A stretch of 64,000 bases of DNA from Calothrix sp. C42_A2020_038 (lineage in GTDB: Bacteria; Cyanobacteriota; Cyanobacteriia; Cyanobacteriales; Nostocaceae), in contig JACYLQ010000022.1 in NCBI GenBank assembly GCA_015272395.1, forward strand, positions 372,001 through 436,000, in the 5' to 3' direction. Of this stretch, positions 1-10,460 are shown in pieces. Made by a program: the position numbers and the translations under genes. The notes under the pieces were generated by a model, which saw only the letters and a program-made list of their open reading frames with translations, was not told the origin of the DNA and did no database searches. Numbering within the stretch: the stretch's first letter is position 1; each line of letters starts with the position of its first letter.

Positions 1-64
1 GAAGCGAAATGTATTGCAAGGACTCCTGAATTTTAATTTTTTGGCTATAACTATAATAATCAAA

Positions 65-95
65 TTAAATCATAATCGTTACGATTATGATTTAA
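65..95. promoter_or_regulatory. 31-bp perfect palindrome upstream of rubrerythrin (candidate Fur/PerR-type operator)
   Basis: Two 15-base arms (left TTAAATCATAATCGT, right ACGATTATGATTTAA) are exact inverse complements around one central T. The site lies 75 bases before the rubrerythrin start. AT-rich palindromes with ATAAT cores are typical of Fur-superfamily operators, and rubrerythrins are commonly controlled by peroxide-sensing PerR. The perfect symmetry is seen directly; the regulator is inferred. Confidence 0.55.
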
Positions 96-120
96 TAACA
101 ACTGTTAGTTGAAGCAGTTT

Positions 121-151
121 TGCGTTTAGTTTTGCGTTTAGTTTTGTGTTT
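121..151 (+). repeat. short tandem repeat in the rubrerythrin leader
   Basis: Roughly two and a half copies of the 12-base unit TTTGCGTTTAGT lie in tandem, the last degenerate, between the palindrome and the start codon of the rubrerythrin gene. They fall within the presumed 5' untranslated region. No function is apparent. Confidence 0.6.
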
Positions 152-169
152 ATAAATAGAGAGAACACT

Positions 170-883
170 ATGGACTTGACAAAATCGAATACTGCGAACA
201 ACTTGGCCTCAGCTTTTGGTGGAGAGTCGATGGCTAATCGTAAATACCTGTTCTTTGCGGAAGTGACTCGTCAGTTAGGGATGCATGAGCTATCAAAGTT
301 ATTTCGTGAGACAGCGCAGCAAGAGACAGAACATGCATTTGCTCATTTTAGATTAATGCATCCAGAGTTAGTGGTAGCAGATGCAGCATCATTAACACCC
401 GAACAGAAAAAAGAGATTGCCGCGCGTTGTTTAGAGCTAGCAATCGAAGGTGAGACTTACGAGTATAAAATTATGTATCCGGGTTTTGCAGAGCAAGCGC
501 GTGCTGATCGGGATGGAGAGGCGGTAGTTGAATTTGAAAAGCAGCAAGCAGAATCTGTTGAACATGCTCAAACCTTTCGTAAAGCAGCACATAATTTTGG
601 CTTGCTAACACATATTGAAAACCACCATGCTCGTCAGTATAGTGAAGCATTGCAAGCTTTGGATGGAGTGGCACCTGGTGCTAAAATAAAAACAGGAAAC
701 CCGGCAACGCAAAAATGGATTTGTCGCCAATGTTCGATGATTTACGACCCTGTAACTGGCGACCCAGACTCAGGTATTGCCCCTGGTACACCATTTGAGG
801 CAATACCCGACGATTGGAAATGTCCCATTTGCGGCGCCGACAAAAAACTGTTCGTAATATACGAAGAAGCCGTAGCGGCTTAG
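170..883 (+). CDS. rbr: rubrerythrin (peroxide-scavenging diiron protein with rubredoxin tail)
   Basis: Rubrerythrins reduce hydrogen peroxide at a diiron centre using electrons relayed through a rubredoxin-type iron. The first ~150 residues form a ferritin-like helical bundle with two E-x2-H diiron motifs (ETEHAFAHF and ESVEHAQTF). The last ~45 residues carry two C-x2-C knuckles (CRQC and CPIC) that bind the Fe(Cys)4 site. I take the ATG at 170, giving MDLTKSN, 237 aa and a purine-rich AGAGAG just upstream. An in-frame ATG eight codons earlier adds residues not typical of the family. The gene stands alone behind a strong palindrome, which suggests redox or metal control. In heterocystous cyanobacteria rubrerythrin protects nitrogen-fixing cells from peroxide; that role here is inference. 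Confidence 0.95.
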   Translation: MDLTKSNTANNLASAFGGESMANRKYLFFAEVTRQLGMHELSKLFRETAQQETEHAFAHFRLMHPELVVADAASLTPEQKKEIAARCLELAIEGETYEYKIMYPGFAEQARADRDGEAVVEFEKQQAESVEHAQTFRKAAHNFGLLTHIENHHARQYSEALQALDGVAPGAKIKTGNPATQKWICRQCSMIYDPVTGDPDSGIAPGTPFEAIPDDWKCPICGADKKLFVIYEEAVAA

Positions 884-941
884 TAGAGAACGCCACTTCG
901 CTTCGGGTGTAGGACATATCCGTGGTCGAGTGGCTTTACCC

Positions 942-2435
942 TCACATAAATACTTGGTTTACAAAATTTCCATGTAAACCATATGGGATATGATGTTTGA
1001 GATGTAGTTTTGCGACGGTGCCTTTGCTAAAATCTTTTGCGTCTAAAATTACTACATCTGAACGATGTTTTTCAGAGTCATATACCAAAGCTAATACCCA
1101 ACCGTCATCTTCACTTGTGGCATTTGGACGTGGTAAGAAAACTGGTTCACCAGTAAAACCCTTTGGTGCTGCACTCCAAAGTTGTTTTTCTCCTGTTTCT
1201 AAATCAACTTTGACAAATGCTTGCAGTGGTGCGTTGCCTGTTTGTTGGTGTGCGGCGCCCATATATACATATCTGTATGGGCGCCCGACTTTATCTGGAT
1301 GCAAGCTAGGAAATTCGCAGCAACGAGGTTCGATGATTTCGCGGTTTACGGTTTGAGTTCTTATGTTGATGTAGAAGCGCCATAATTGTCCAGGTTTGAG
1401 CGCATCAAAATCAACTTGACGAAAATCACTGTCTGCTTCTACTTCGGGTAATGATTCATAGCATATTGAGTCAACTATAATTTCATCACCTTTCTCAAAT
1501 GCATTTGAGTGGTGGAATACAAAACCTGATTGGAACTCTAAAATTTGAACCCCTTTATACGGAGGGGTACGAGGTATAACAATTGCGCGCGTTGGTTGAT
1601 TTGGTTGAAATTTAATACATTCGCCAGCACCCCGCATTCCCAAAGCAAAAGGAATAGGATTAAATGCAACGGGATTTTGGAAGAATATACAGTAGTTTTC
1701 AGTAATGGCAAAATCGTGAATAAAACAGAAACCCGGTACACTATGGGCGTGTTTCCTAATCATTTTGCCTGTAGTGTCTAACTCAAAAACTGTTATTGTT
1801 GTCGAAAGCCTCGGTTTGATAGAGAAATTAACCATACATGGGGTGCCGCCATCCATTGCACAATAGGGGTCAAAATGTGGATGTGCAGCAAACGCTTCAC
1901 CTTCTGATAAAACACCACTGAAGTATTCTCTTCCCAACGTTTCTAAATTTGCTGGGTCGAGAAGGTGTGGTTCTGCTGCTTCCCAAAGTGCGAGTAATTT
2001 ACCACCCCAGTAAATTACGTTAGTATTGGCAATATTTTTGAGCTTGAAATCAAATATATTTGCTAGCCATCCACCGGGTTTTTGCGTACCAAAAACACCC
2101 CGATAAAGAAGCTTATTTGCTTGTTGCTCTTTTACATATCCTTCAGTACGTACAAAACGGTTACGGTAATGCGCGCGTCCATCTTTAAAAGTGATTCTGC
2201 TTATCATTCCATCACCATCAAAGGGGTGATGAATTCTTAGCCCATTGATTTCAAATAAACCGGGACCATTTCTAAATAAAGTTCCATGTAGTTCTTGAGG
2301 AATTTCTCCCTCGATATCATCTATCCAATAGTCATACTCTTGGTCTAATGATTGGTATCCTCCTTTCCAGTCATCACGAGTATAGGAGTTTTCTGGTACA
2401 GTTGTGGCGTGTTCGTAAAGTTGAAAACCTTGCAT
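942..2435 (-). CDS. carotenoid cleavage oxygenase (RPE65/apocarotenoid oxygenase family)
   Basis: These enzymes are seven-bladed beta-propellers that use a non-haem Fe(II) held by four histidines to cleave carotenoid or apocarotenoid double bonds. The 497-aa length fits the family. Conserved stretches are visible: RNGPGLFE and HPFDGDGM near the N-terminus, then candidate iron-ligand histidines in AAHPHFDP, FIHDFAITE, FHHSNAFE and, close to the C-terminus, LHGNFV. The sequence does not decide between C15-C15' cleavage of apocarotenoids (ACO type) and C9-C10 cleavage of full carotenoids. It is a single gene convergent with rubrerythrin, and its upstream region contains AT-rich heptamers and a GC-rich palindrome. 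CrtO and an ABA4-like gene elsewhere in the window suggest an active keto/xanthophyll metabolism. Confidence 0.93.
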   Translation of the reverse strand: MQGFQLYEHATTVPENSYTRDDWKGGYQSLDQEYDYWIDDIEGEIPQELHGTLFRNGPGLFEINGLRIHHPFDGDGMISRITFKDGRAHYRNRFVRTEGYVKEQQANKLLYRGVFGTQKPGGWLANIFDFKLKNIANTNVIYWGGKLLALWEAAEPHLLDPANLETLGREYFSGVLSEGEAFAAHPHFDPYCAMDGGTPCMVNFSIKPRLSTTITVFELDTTGKMIRKHAHSVPGFCFIHDFAITENYCIFFQNPVAFNPIPFALGMRGAGECIKFQPNQPTRAIVIPRTPPYKGVQILEFQSGFVFHHSNAFEKGDEIIVDSICYESLPEVEADSDFRQVDFDALKPGQLWRFYINIRTQTVNREIIEPRCCEFPSLHPDKVGRPYRYVYMGAAHQQTGNAPLQAFVKVDLETGEKQLWSAAPKGFTGEPVFLPRPNATSEDDGWVLALVYDSEKHRSDVVILDAKDFSKGTVAKLHLKHHIPYGLHGNFVNQVFM

Positions 2436-2441
2436 ATTAGA

Positions 2442-2462
2442 ATTTTAGATTTTAGATTTTGG
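2442..2462. repeat. heptameric tandem repeat (ATTTTAG)
   Basis: Three consecutive heptamers, ATTTTAG, ATTTTAG and ATTTTGG, lie directly upstream of the carotenoid oxygenase start. Two more copies of the same heptamers occur at 23890-23903 between the two ATPase genes of the amino-acid importer. Short tandem heptamers (STRRs) are a known feature of heterocystous cyanobacterial intergenic DNA. Confidence 0.7.
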
Positions 2463-2510
2463 ATTTGTCGTGCGACAATAACTACGTGCCAGCTTTAGTA
2501 ATTGTAATTA

Positions 2511-2532
2511 GAGACGCGATCTATCGCGTCTC
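2511..2532. repeat. dispersed palindrome GAGACGCGAT-N2-ATCGCGTCTC
   Basis: Ten-base perfect inverted arms are separated by CT. Related copies lie at 41415-41433 (AGACGCAA / TTGCGTCT) and, degraded, at 27183-27204. All three are intergenic, as expected for a small dispersed palindromic element. It may also act as a weak terminator for the folate-carrier transcript. Confidence 0.75.
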
Positions 2533-2575
2533 CACATTGAGTTCTTAAAAACAGTCAGATTGGAAAATTACAAAA

Positions 2576-4015
2576 CTATTCGGTGGCCTCAGTTCCTGAT
2601 TGCAGCATTAACTCAGGTACAAATTCAGGTATCAAAGATTCCTCCACTGGTTTAACGGATGCGGTTGTTAAAGATGCTATTTTGTTTTGAGGGTCTTCCG
2701 CAGGCAGCCAACTTAAAAATGGTAACGGTAGCAGTGTACTTAAATTAGTAATTATTACTAGCAATGCTAAGTTATCAAAATTACTTTCTGTAATCCCCAT
2801 TAAGTGCATTAATCCGGCGCCTAGTTCATAGGAAAGCAATCCTGCTAAGTTAGAAACGGACATTAATAACGCGAAGAAAGTAGCTTCTACACCGGGAGGA
2901 CATAATCTGGCTGCAAGCACCAATACTGGCATATAGGCTATTTGTCCCATAACTGTTAGGACTAAACTATCACCCAAACTAAACCAGTGGTCATCAATAC
3001 CCAACGCGCGGTTAGCATGAGTGACTAGCAGCAACATTGTCATGCCAAGTATGGTTGAAAGGACAATAGTCCAACCGAAGATAACTCTGAAGGGAACGGT
3101 TTTTAGGTAGCGCTGAAATATCCATACCCCTACCAACGATGCAATACTTGTAACTAAACGCACTCTGCCCAAAAATTCTGGTTCAAAGTGAAGCTCATTG
3201 GTAGTAAAGAAGAAGAAAGCTGAATCTGCTGTAGGCGTGCCTTGCCACAGAAATATAAATGCAGTAGGAAGCCAGATAGCTTTCTGTGTAACTGCTTGAC
3301 GTAATAGTAATAATTGATGCTTGATGTCAACTATTTCCTCTGTGGTTTGTGCTGCTTTACTTCCGTTTTTGCTAACGGGAGACTCGGCAATTAACCATGC
3401 CACACAAGAGACAATGAGGGGAAATGAAGCGGTAATCCAAAAAACCGTGCGGGTAGTGAAATGCTCTAAAAGCATCCCACTGAAATAAGCAGTGATTAAA
3501 CCTCCAATTGCCGAGGCGCCCCAACATAAGGATTGTAACGAACCTGCATCTGCTTGCGATTCGCTGCGGGCGCGTTCAACAACTAACGAGTCAACTATAA
3601 CATCGCTAACTGCAACTGAGAGTGAGCCAAGCGCTATCGTAAGAGTGGCTGCTAACTGAGTATGAACAATCGTTGCTAAACACACCCACGATAAAGCACC
3701 TAATACTCCTGAAAGTATCAGATATGGACGGCGCCGATAGCCAAAAATCGGCAAACCATCAGAAATAAAGCCGAATAATGGTTTGATAATCCAAGGTAGG
3801 GCGACAATCCCCAAAAGTGCCGAAACCTGCGCCGGACTAAGCCGCAGTTCATCTTTGAGGAAGAAGCTGACGGCAAGACGCGCCAACCCCAAGATACCTT
3901 GGACAAAGTAAACAGTCAAAATCGCCATTAACTCGGCACTAGGCTCGTTACCGAAGAAAATTTTTTCTTTAACTGAGTCTTTGACCTTGGACAAACCAGA
4001 GGAGGAAATCAGCAT
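2576..4015 (-). CDS. folate-biopterin transporter (FBT family, MFS-like)
   Basis: Predicted inner-membrane carrier of the FBT/BT1 family; the cyanobacterial member Slr0642 and its plant plastid relative transport folates. The 479-aa protein has about twelve hydrophobic segments. It carries family hallmarks: PWIIKPLFGFISDG after the second helix, the basic GYRRRPYLIL loop, and SVAVSDVIVDSLVVERAR in the first half. The tail after residue ~445 is hydrophilic and acidic. The ATG at 4015 follows a long AT-rich leader. The gene is separated from upstream transaldolase by a strong hairpin, so it is probably a separate transcription unit. Substrate assignment rests on family knowledge. Confidence 0.9.
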   Translation of the reverse strand: MLISSSGLSKVKDSVKEKIFFGNEPSAELMAILTVYFVQGILGLARLAVSFFLKDELRLSPAQVSALLGIVALPWIIKPLFGFISDGLPIFGYRRRPYLILSGVLGALSWVCLATIVHTQLAATLTIALGSLSVAVSDVIVDSLVVERARSESQADAGSLQSLCWGASAIGGLITAYFSGMLLEHFTTRTVFWITASFPLIVSCVAWLIAESPVSKNGSKAAQTTEEIVDIKHQLLLLRQAVTQKAIWLPTAFIFLWQGTPTADSAFFFFTTNELHFEPEFLGRVRLVTSIASLVGVWIFQRYLKTVPFRVIFGWTIVLSTILGMTMLLLVTHANRALGIDDHWFSLGDSLVLTVMGQIAYMPVLVLAARLCPPGVEATFFALLMSVSNLAGLLSYELGAGLMHLMGITESNFDNLALLVIITNLSTLLPLPFLSWLPAEDPQNKIASLTTASVKPVEESLIPEFVPELMLQSGTEATE

Positions 4016-4170
4016 TGATAAACATTCTTTAAGAATTGTGACTTTTCTATCATATCGAGTTTTTTTACTTGGCTGTGCGACAATAGGAGGATGTTAGGGA
4101 ATCTTGAAGTGGTATGGAGTTAGGGATAGTATTGTACTTGATTCTCAACAATACTTGTGTATTACTATAT

Positions 4171-4198
4171 AAAAAGCCCGATGCAAGTCGGGCTTTTT
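4171..4198 (-). terminator. intrinsic terminator of the transaldolase gene
   Basis: A perfect 11-bp stem (AAAAAGCCCGA / TCGGGCTTTTT) has a six-base loop and runs of A and T on either side, so it can work in both directions. It lies about 60 bases past the transaldolase stop and insulates the folate-carrier gene. Confidence 0.9.
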
Positions 4199-4255
4199 AT
4201 ATAACAAACGTTATGTAGTGATATTAACTTTGGCTAGTAGAGAATAAAGAAATTG

Positions 4256-5263
4256 TTAAGCAACCTTTTTGGTATCACTTGCTTCTAATTTTGCTAGTTG
4301 CTCTGCCAGTAATTTCTCTAAAGTTTCCAGAGCTTTTGTAAAACCTTTGATACCTTCATCCAGTTTTTCATTAGCCATCCGGTCTTCTACATGCATTTTG
4401 TCGTAGGTCGCTTTATCCATGCTAATTTTCTCAATTGACATAGCAGCAGCCTTTTCTGGGTCAAGTTTTCGGGGAAGTTCGCCGATTGTTGATTGTAGTT
4501 CTGCTAAGAGTTGTGGTGAAATTGTTAACAAGTCGCAACCAGCAAGTTCGGTGATTTCGCCAAGATTACGGAAACTGGCGCCCATTACTTCGGTTTTGTA
4601 GCCGAATTTCTTGTAGTAGTTATAGATATTAGTAACGGAAATTACGCCTGGGTCTTCAGCTGGAGCATAGCTCTCGCGTCCAGTTTCTTTCTTGTACCAA
4701 TCAAGAATACGCCCAACGAAAGGAGAAATCAAAGTAACACCAGCTTCAGCGCAGGCAATTGCTTGATGCATACCAAACAGTAGGGTAAGGTTACAGTGAA
4801 TTCCTTCTTTCTCAAGAATTTCTGCGGCGCGAATTCCTTCCCAAGTACTAGCAATTTTAATCAAAACTCTTTCTTTGGAAATGCCAGCTGCTTCGTACTG
4901 AGCAATTAAATCACGTGCTTTTTTAACAGTTGCTTCAGTATCGTAAGATAGGCGGGCGTCAACCTCGGTAGAGACACGACCAGGAATAATTTCAAGAATC
5001 TTCAAACCAAAAGAAACTGCCAAACGGTCAAAAGCTAAGGATAAAATTTCCGCTTCTTCGGCGCCTGCTCCTAAATCCTGCTTTGCTTTTAGAAGTGTCT
5101 GGTTAACAATATCCTGATACTCAGGCATTTGTGCCGCAGCGGTAATTAGAGAGGGGTTAGTCGTTGCATCGCGTGGTGTAAACTTTGCAATGGCGCCGAT
5201 ATCTCCTGTATCAGCAACCACAACAGTTACTTTCTTGATTTGTTCGAGTAAATTACTAGACAT
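4256..5263 (-). CDS. tal: transaldolase (TalB type)
   Basis: Pentose-phosphate enzyme moving a dihydroxyacetone unit between sedoheptulose-7-phosphate and glyceraldehyde-3-phosphate via a lysine Schiff base. The 335 aa match TalB-type enzymes. Visible motifs are [12 protein letters not shown] near the N-terminus, the active-site segment [17 protein letters not shown] with the catalytic lysine, and [10 protein letters not shown]. The C-terminus is charged and helical. It sits downstream of gap1 and phosphoketolase on the same strand but 374 bases away. Known Nostoc genomes carry a comparable tal/gap1/phosphoketolase neighbourhood that also contains pyruvate kinase, which is absent here. A role in heterotrophic sugar use (dark or heterocyst) is inferred from this grouping. 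Confidence 0.95.
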   Translation of the reverse strand: MSSNLLEQIKKVTVVVADTGDIGAIAKFTPRDATTNPSLITAAAQMPEYQDIVNQTLLKAKQDLGAGAEEAEILSLAFDRLAVSFGLKILEIIPGRVSTEVDARLSYDTEATVKKARDLIAQYEAAGISKERVLIKIASTWEGIRAAEILEKEGIHCNLTLLFGMHQAIACAEAGVTLISPFVGRILDWYKKETGRESYAPAEDPGVISVTNIYNYYKKFGYKTEVMGASFRNLGEITELAGCDLLTISPQLLAELQSTIGELPRKLDPEKAAAMSIEKISMDKATYDKMHVEDRMANEKLDEGIKGFTKALETLEKLLAEQLAKLEASDTKKVA

Positions 5264-5637
5264 AACATACCTCTTGAACTTTGTTTAGTCAGGACTTATA
5301 TAAATTGCGTTTCCCGTAGGCAGGGGTTCTGCGGTTCCCTATTTAGTAGTGCTGTGTAATTAACTACACTTTTTGAGCGCAGAAGCCACTCAGTCCGATG
5401 TCATCTCTCTCCAGCCCTATTCTATGCAGGTTAAGTTAAATTTGGGAGTGTGTTTTTATGCAGTTTTATTAAATCATCTTGCTTTTTTTGCGACAGTAGT
5501 CATGTTCCTAGCCACTACTTTCTTTAGATTCAGCAAGGGTTTTAACCAAAATTGCCTTCGTTCCCAAATTTTTAAATCCTGTATTACAAACTCATAAGAG
5601 AATTGGAAAAGGGACATTTCACCCTTTTCCCTGTCAG
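5264..5637. other. 374-base intergenic region between tal and gap1
   Basis: This region should hold the transaldolase promoter and the gap1 terminator. A 74-codon reading frame on the plus strand (5373-5597) has no recognisable domain and no convincing ribosome-binding site, and it runs against both neighbours. I treat it as chance. Confidence 0.6.
5605..5630 (-). terminator. hairpin downstream of gap1
   Basis: Nine-bp perfect stem (GGAAAAGGG / CCCTTTTCC) with an eight-base loop, immediately after the gap1 stop on the minus strand. The T-run after the stem is weak, so it may terminate inefficiently or protect the mRNA end. Confidence 0.65.
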
Positions 5638-6666
<1,029 letters not shown>

Positions 6667-6881
6667 TTATCCTCCTTCTGCCGCATCTAAGGAATTCTTT
6701 CAAGATTAAGAATGCAGCCAATTTATTTTTAGTTCAGTCATGATTAAGTCAAACTGACCTAGATTAATGGTGACAGTACCACTCGGCCAAAGCCAATTTA
6801 GTTGATTTGTTTTAAGATTTCGGACAACGAATAAGAGCGGATGTAACGGATAGTTGATATATACATCCGTTACATCCGTTG

Positions 6882-9299
6882 CTAACTACCCTCATGTCCG
6901 ATATCAGTCTTGGCGCCAATATCTTTCCATTCCCAGTGACGAATTTCAGGCATGTCCTCACCGTGCTGATTAATATACAGCTTGTGTTCGATAAGTTTAT
7001 CTTGTAGCATTTGCTTGAGGTATGCTGCTCTGCTACCTAATTGAGGTACACGCTCTATAACGTCCATCACTAAATGGAAACGGTCTAAATCATTCAGAAC
7101 TACCATATCAAAAGGTGTTGTTGTTGTTCCTTCTTCTTTGTAACCACGCACATGCAAGTTGTGGTGATTAGTACGACGGTAGGTGAGACGGTGAATTAAC
7201 CAAGGGTAACCGTGATATGCAAAAATAATTGGCTTATTGGTGGTAAAAATCGAGTCAAAGTCTTTATCAGATAGCCCATGTGGGTGTTCAGTAGGTGGTT
7301 GAAGTTTCATCAAGTCCACTATATTTACTACCCGCACTTTTAATTCTGGTAAATGGTGGCGCAAAATATCCACTGCTGCTAATGTTTCTAGTGTCGGGAT
7401 ATCTCCTGCACATGCCATCACAACATCGGGTTCGCTACCTTTATCATTGCTAGCCCATTCCCAAATTCCAATTCCTTTGGTGCAGTGTTTGATCGCTGCA
7501 TCCATATTCAGGTATTGTAACGCCGGTTGTTTACCTGCCACAATCACGTTAATATAATGACGGCTTCGCAGGCAGTGGTCTGTAACTGATAATAAGCAGT
7601 TAGCATCAGGTGGTAAATAGACACGAATGACTTCCGATTTTTTGTTGACTACGTGGTCGATAAAACCTGGGTCTTGATGCGAAAAGCCGTTGTGGTCTTG
7701 GCGCCAAACATGGGAGGTTAGAAGATAATTAAGCGAAGGAACTGGTCGGCGCCAGGGAATATCCAAAGTTGTTTTTAACCACTTGGCATGTTGGTTAAGC
7801 ATCGAGTCGATAATATGAATAAACGCTTCGTAACACGAGAAAAACCCGTGACGACCCGTAAGTAAATATGCTTCTAACCATCCCTGACAAGTATGCTCAC
7901 TCAAAATCTCCATAACTCGACCATCTGGAGAAAGATTTTCGTCTTCAGGAATAAGAGGAGCGTTCCATGTCCTATCGGTAACTTCAAATACTGCGTCTAA
8001 ACGATTTGACTGCGTTTCATCAGGACCAAATATTCGGAAATTACGACTTTCCTGGTTCAATTTCAATATATCTCTAAGGAATTTACCTGTTACTTTAGTA
8101 GCTTCGGCAACAACTGAACCAGGTTTCGGCACATCAACCGCGTACTTCTCAAATTCTGGCATCCGTAATGGACGCATTAAAATACCACCATTAGCATGTG
8201 GGTTATCACCCATGCGCTGCTGTCCGATCGGCGCCAATTGTGCTAATTCTGAAATAAATGTACCGTTTTCGTCGAAGAGTTCTTCAGGTTTATAACTCTT
8301 CATCCACTGTTCGAGAAGTTGAAGATGTTCGGGTTTGTTTTTCAGATCACCAAATGGCACCTGGTGCGAACGCCAAAAATCTTCAGTTTTTTTACCGTCA
8401 ACTTCTTTTGGTCCTGTCCATCCTTTTGGACTTCGCAGAATAATCATGGGATATTGAGGACGTTTGGTAAACCCATGTACGCGCGCTTCTCTTTGAATAC
8501 CTTTTATTTCTTCGACTACGGTATCCAAAGTTGCTGCCATTTGTTGATGCATTAACGCTGGGTCAGAACCTTCAACGAAGTAAGGTTTGTAACCATAACC
8601 AACAAATAAACTTTCTAGTTCTTCATCATCAAGGCGTGCTAGTACCGTTGGATTAGCAATTTTGTAACCATTGAGATGCAAAATAGGTAATACAGCACCG
8701 TCATGCACAGGGTTTAGAAACTTATTAGAGTGCCAACTAGTTGCAAGCGCTCCAGTTTCAGCTTCACCATCACCAATAACACAAGCAACAAGTAAATCAG
8801 GATTATCAAACGCGGCACCGTAAGCATGAGACAATGCATAACCAAGTTCCCCACCTTCGTGTATAGAACCGGGAGTTTCTGGCGCCACATGACTAGGAAT
8901 ACCACCAGGGAAGGAAAACTGTTTGAATAAACGCTTCATTCCTTCAGTATCTTGCGAAATATTTGGATAATACTCGCTATAAGTCCCTTCAAGATAAGTA
9001 TTTGCCACTAACCCAGGCCCACCATGTCCTGGACCTGCTATGTAAATAACACTTTGGTCGTATTTTTTGATGATTCGATTGAGATGAACGTAAATAAAGT
9101 TTAAACCAGGGGTTGTGCCCCAATGCCCCAATAATCTTGGTTTAACATGTTCAAGTTTTAAAGGTTCTTTGAGTAGTGGGTTGTCTAAAAGGTATATTTG
9201 TCCTACAGAAAGATAATTAGCCGCGCGCCAATAGGCGTTGATTAGATTGAGTTCTTCATCTGTTAAGGGCTTTTGTTCGGTCGAAATTGCTAGAGTCAT
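6882..9299 (-). CDS. xfp: phosphoketolase (xylulose-5-P/fructose-6-P)
   Basis: Thiamine-diphosphate enzyme splitting xylulose-5-phosphate or fructose-6-phosphate with phosphate to acetyl phosphate plus a sugar phosphate. The 805-aa length is normal. The N-terminal domain has [22 protein letters not shown] and GDGEAETG for cofactor binding. The middle domain has SCYEAFIHI and [24 protein letters not shown], and the C-terminus the transketolase-like fold. The gene lies 218 bases upstream of gap1 on the same strand. Its acetyl phosphate output would link pentose phosphates to acetate or acetyl-CoA without carbon loss. In cyanobacteria the enzyme serves dark or mixotrophic metabolism; that use here is inference. 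Confidence 0.97.
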   Translation of the reverse strand: MTLAISTEQKPLTDEELNLINAYWRAANYLSVGQIYLLDNPLLKEPLKLEHVKPRLLGHWGTTPGLNFIYVHLNRIIKKYDQSVIYIAGPGHGGPGLVANTYLEGTYSEYYPNISQDTEGMKRLFKQFSFPGGIPSHVAPETPGSIHEGGELGYALSHAYGAAFDNPDLLVACVIGDGEAETGALATSWHSNKFLNPVHDGAVLPILHLNGYKIANPTVLARLDDEELESLFVGYGYKPYFVEGSDPALMHQQMAATLDTVVEEIKGIQREARVHGFTKRPQYPMIILRSPKGWTGPKEVDGKKTEDFWRSHQVPFGDLKNKPEHLQLLEQWMKSYKPEELFDENGTFISELAQLAPIGQQRMGDNPHANGGILMRPLRMPEFEKYAVDVPKPGSVVAEATKVTGKFLRDILKLNQESRNFRIFGPDETQSNRLDAVFEVTDRTWNAPLIPEDENLSPDGRVMEILSEHTCQGWLEAYLLTGRHGFFSCYEAFIHIIDSMLNQHAKWLKTTLDIPWRRPVPSLNYLLTSHVWRQDHNGFSHQDPGFIDHVVNKKSEVIRVYLPPDANCLLSVTDHCLRSRHYINVIVAGKQPALQYLNMDAAIKHCTKGIGIWEWASNDKGSEPDVVMACAGDIPTLETLAAVDILRHHLPELKVRVVNIVDLMKLQPPTEHPHGLSDKDFDSIFTTNKPIIFAYHGYPWLIHRLTYRRTNHHNLHVRGYKEEGTTTTPFDMVVLNDLDRFHLVMDVIERVPQLGSRAAYLKQMLQDKLIEHKLYINQHGEDMPEIRHWEWKDIGAKTDIGHEGS

Positions 9300-9710
9300 A
9301 TCACACCTGGTAGCAAACCGATTGGACTACATATACTAACTAACGGACAACAAGTACAATTATTCTATACAACCTAATTCGGAGTAAGAAAAATCATAAT
9401 TTGTAGCCTTTTCCCACACTAGCAAATCATTTCAGAACAAAACTCTTACTTAATTATTATTTTACGCAGTATAAGTTTATAAATAATGATTTTATACATT
9501 CACAAAAATTTATATACTCGACTAAACAAATATATCTTCAGGCAGATGGAATCAAAATTTTGCTTTCGTGTGTGAGCAAATTTATGCTAATGTGGGAGTC
9601 ATTTCCGCAGGTTTATTTTGTATATCTACAACTGTAGCCACACTGACATCACATCTTATATTAAGAGTTATCTGTTGTAGATTTATATTTACATGCTTGT
9701 ATATTATTGG
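9300..9710. other. 411-base intergenic region upstream of xfp, AT-rich
   Basis: Contains the presumed phosphoketolase promoter on the minus strand and, at 9595-9638, a diverged copy of the rimM 3' end (annotated separately). No other gene or structured element was seen. Confidence 0.6.
9595..9638 (-). pseudogene. duplicated fragment of the rimM 3' end
   Basis: These 44 bases match rimM positions 9742-9785 at 37 of 44 positions in the same orientation. Read on the minus strand they still spell VVDIQNKPAEMTP against VVDIQNKRAEITP in RimM. The copy lies about 100 bases past the rimM stop, so it looks like a relic of a local duplication. No longer reading frame surrounds it. Confidence 0.65.
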
Positions 9711-10346
9711 TTAGTTATTTAGTTCTAACAAACCTTCTGGGGGAGTAATTTCTGCGCGTTTATTTTGTATATCAACAACTGGAACTATCTCTTTAACAAA
9801 AGGGATTAAAACAGTCTTTTTGTTATCTTTTTCTTGATTATGAAGTTCAACTTCGAGCAAATCGTTACCAGCGGGTATAAGATTAATGACAGTACCGATA
9901 AATTCTCCTGACATGAAAACTTGTAATCCTACTAAGTCTAAAATATGATATTCATCCTCACCTAATTGAGGACGATCATCTTCTGAAACTAGTAATTTGC
10001 AACCGCGCATTTCTTCAGCTTGATTGCGATTTTGTACTCCTTCTAATTTAATAACATATAAATTTTTGCCTTCTAGATATTTTCCTGCTAATAGTTCAAT
10101 TTTTTCTGGTTGTGTAGAGCCAGGACGTAGTAACCAACGGGCGCCAGGTACTTCAAAGCGTTCAGGGAAATCGGTATCAGGATACACTCGCATTTCACCG
10201 TGTAGTCCTTGTGCGGCAACAATAGTACCTATTTCTAGCCAACCATCAGGGATAGAAGTTGCAGGTGAGGAAATAGTAGAAGATTGATTTGGATTCTTTG
10301 GGTTTTTTGTCTTGTTTTTTTCTTCTTTCTTAATCTGCTTCTGCAT
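9711..10346 (-). CDS. rimM: ribosome maturation factor RimM
   Basis: RimM binds ribosomal protein S19 and helps mature the 30S head and 16S rRNA. After a ~33-residue Lys/Asn/Ser-rich N-terminal extension the family fold is clear: EIGTIVAAQGLHGEMRVYPDTD opens the N-terminal barrel, and the PRC-barrel half has EDEYHILDLVGLQV, GTVINLIPAGNDLLEVE and LIPFVKEIVPVVD near the C-terminus. Length is 211 aa, longer than the usual ~175 because of the extension. The ATG at 10346 could be too early; no better in-frame ATG lies before the conserved domain. It is not in an operon with trmD or rpsP here. Confidence 0.95.
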   Translation of the reverse strand: MQKQIKKEEKNKTKNPKNPNQSSTISSPATSIPDGWLEIGTIVAAQGLHGEMRVYPDTDFPERFEVPGARWLLRPGSTQPEKIELLAGKYLEGKNLYVIKLEGVQNRNQAEEMRGCKLLVSEDDRPQLGEDEYHILDLVGLQVFMSGEFIGTVINLIPAGNDLLEVELHNQEKDNKKTVLIPFVKEIVPVVDIQNKRAEITPPEGLLELNN

Positions 10347-10460
10347 TTTTTTACTTTGTTTACTTTACGTTCTTGTGCTTCTTTTAATTAAGATGTTGGG
10401 TTAGAGACAAAGCTTTACAAAGCAGTGACTCCCCAACTGACAGTTAAAAAATTTGGATAA

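Noticed and set aside
471-674. Minus-strand frames inside rubrerythrin and many similar frames opposite other genes
   Set aside because: Antisense shadows of confidently assigned genes with no independent coding features.
5373-5597. 74-codon plus-strand reading frame between tal and gap1
   Set aside because: No domain, no ribosome-binding site, runs against both neighbours; probably chance in the promoter region.
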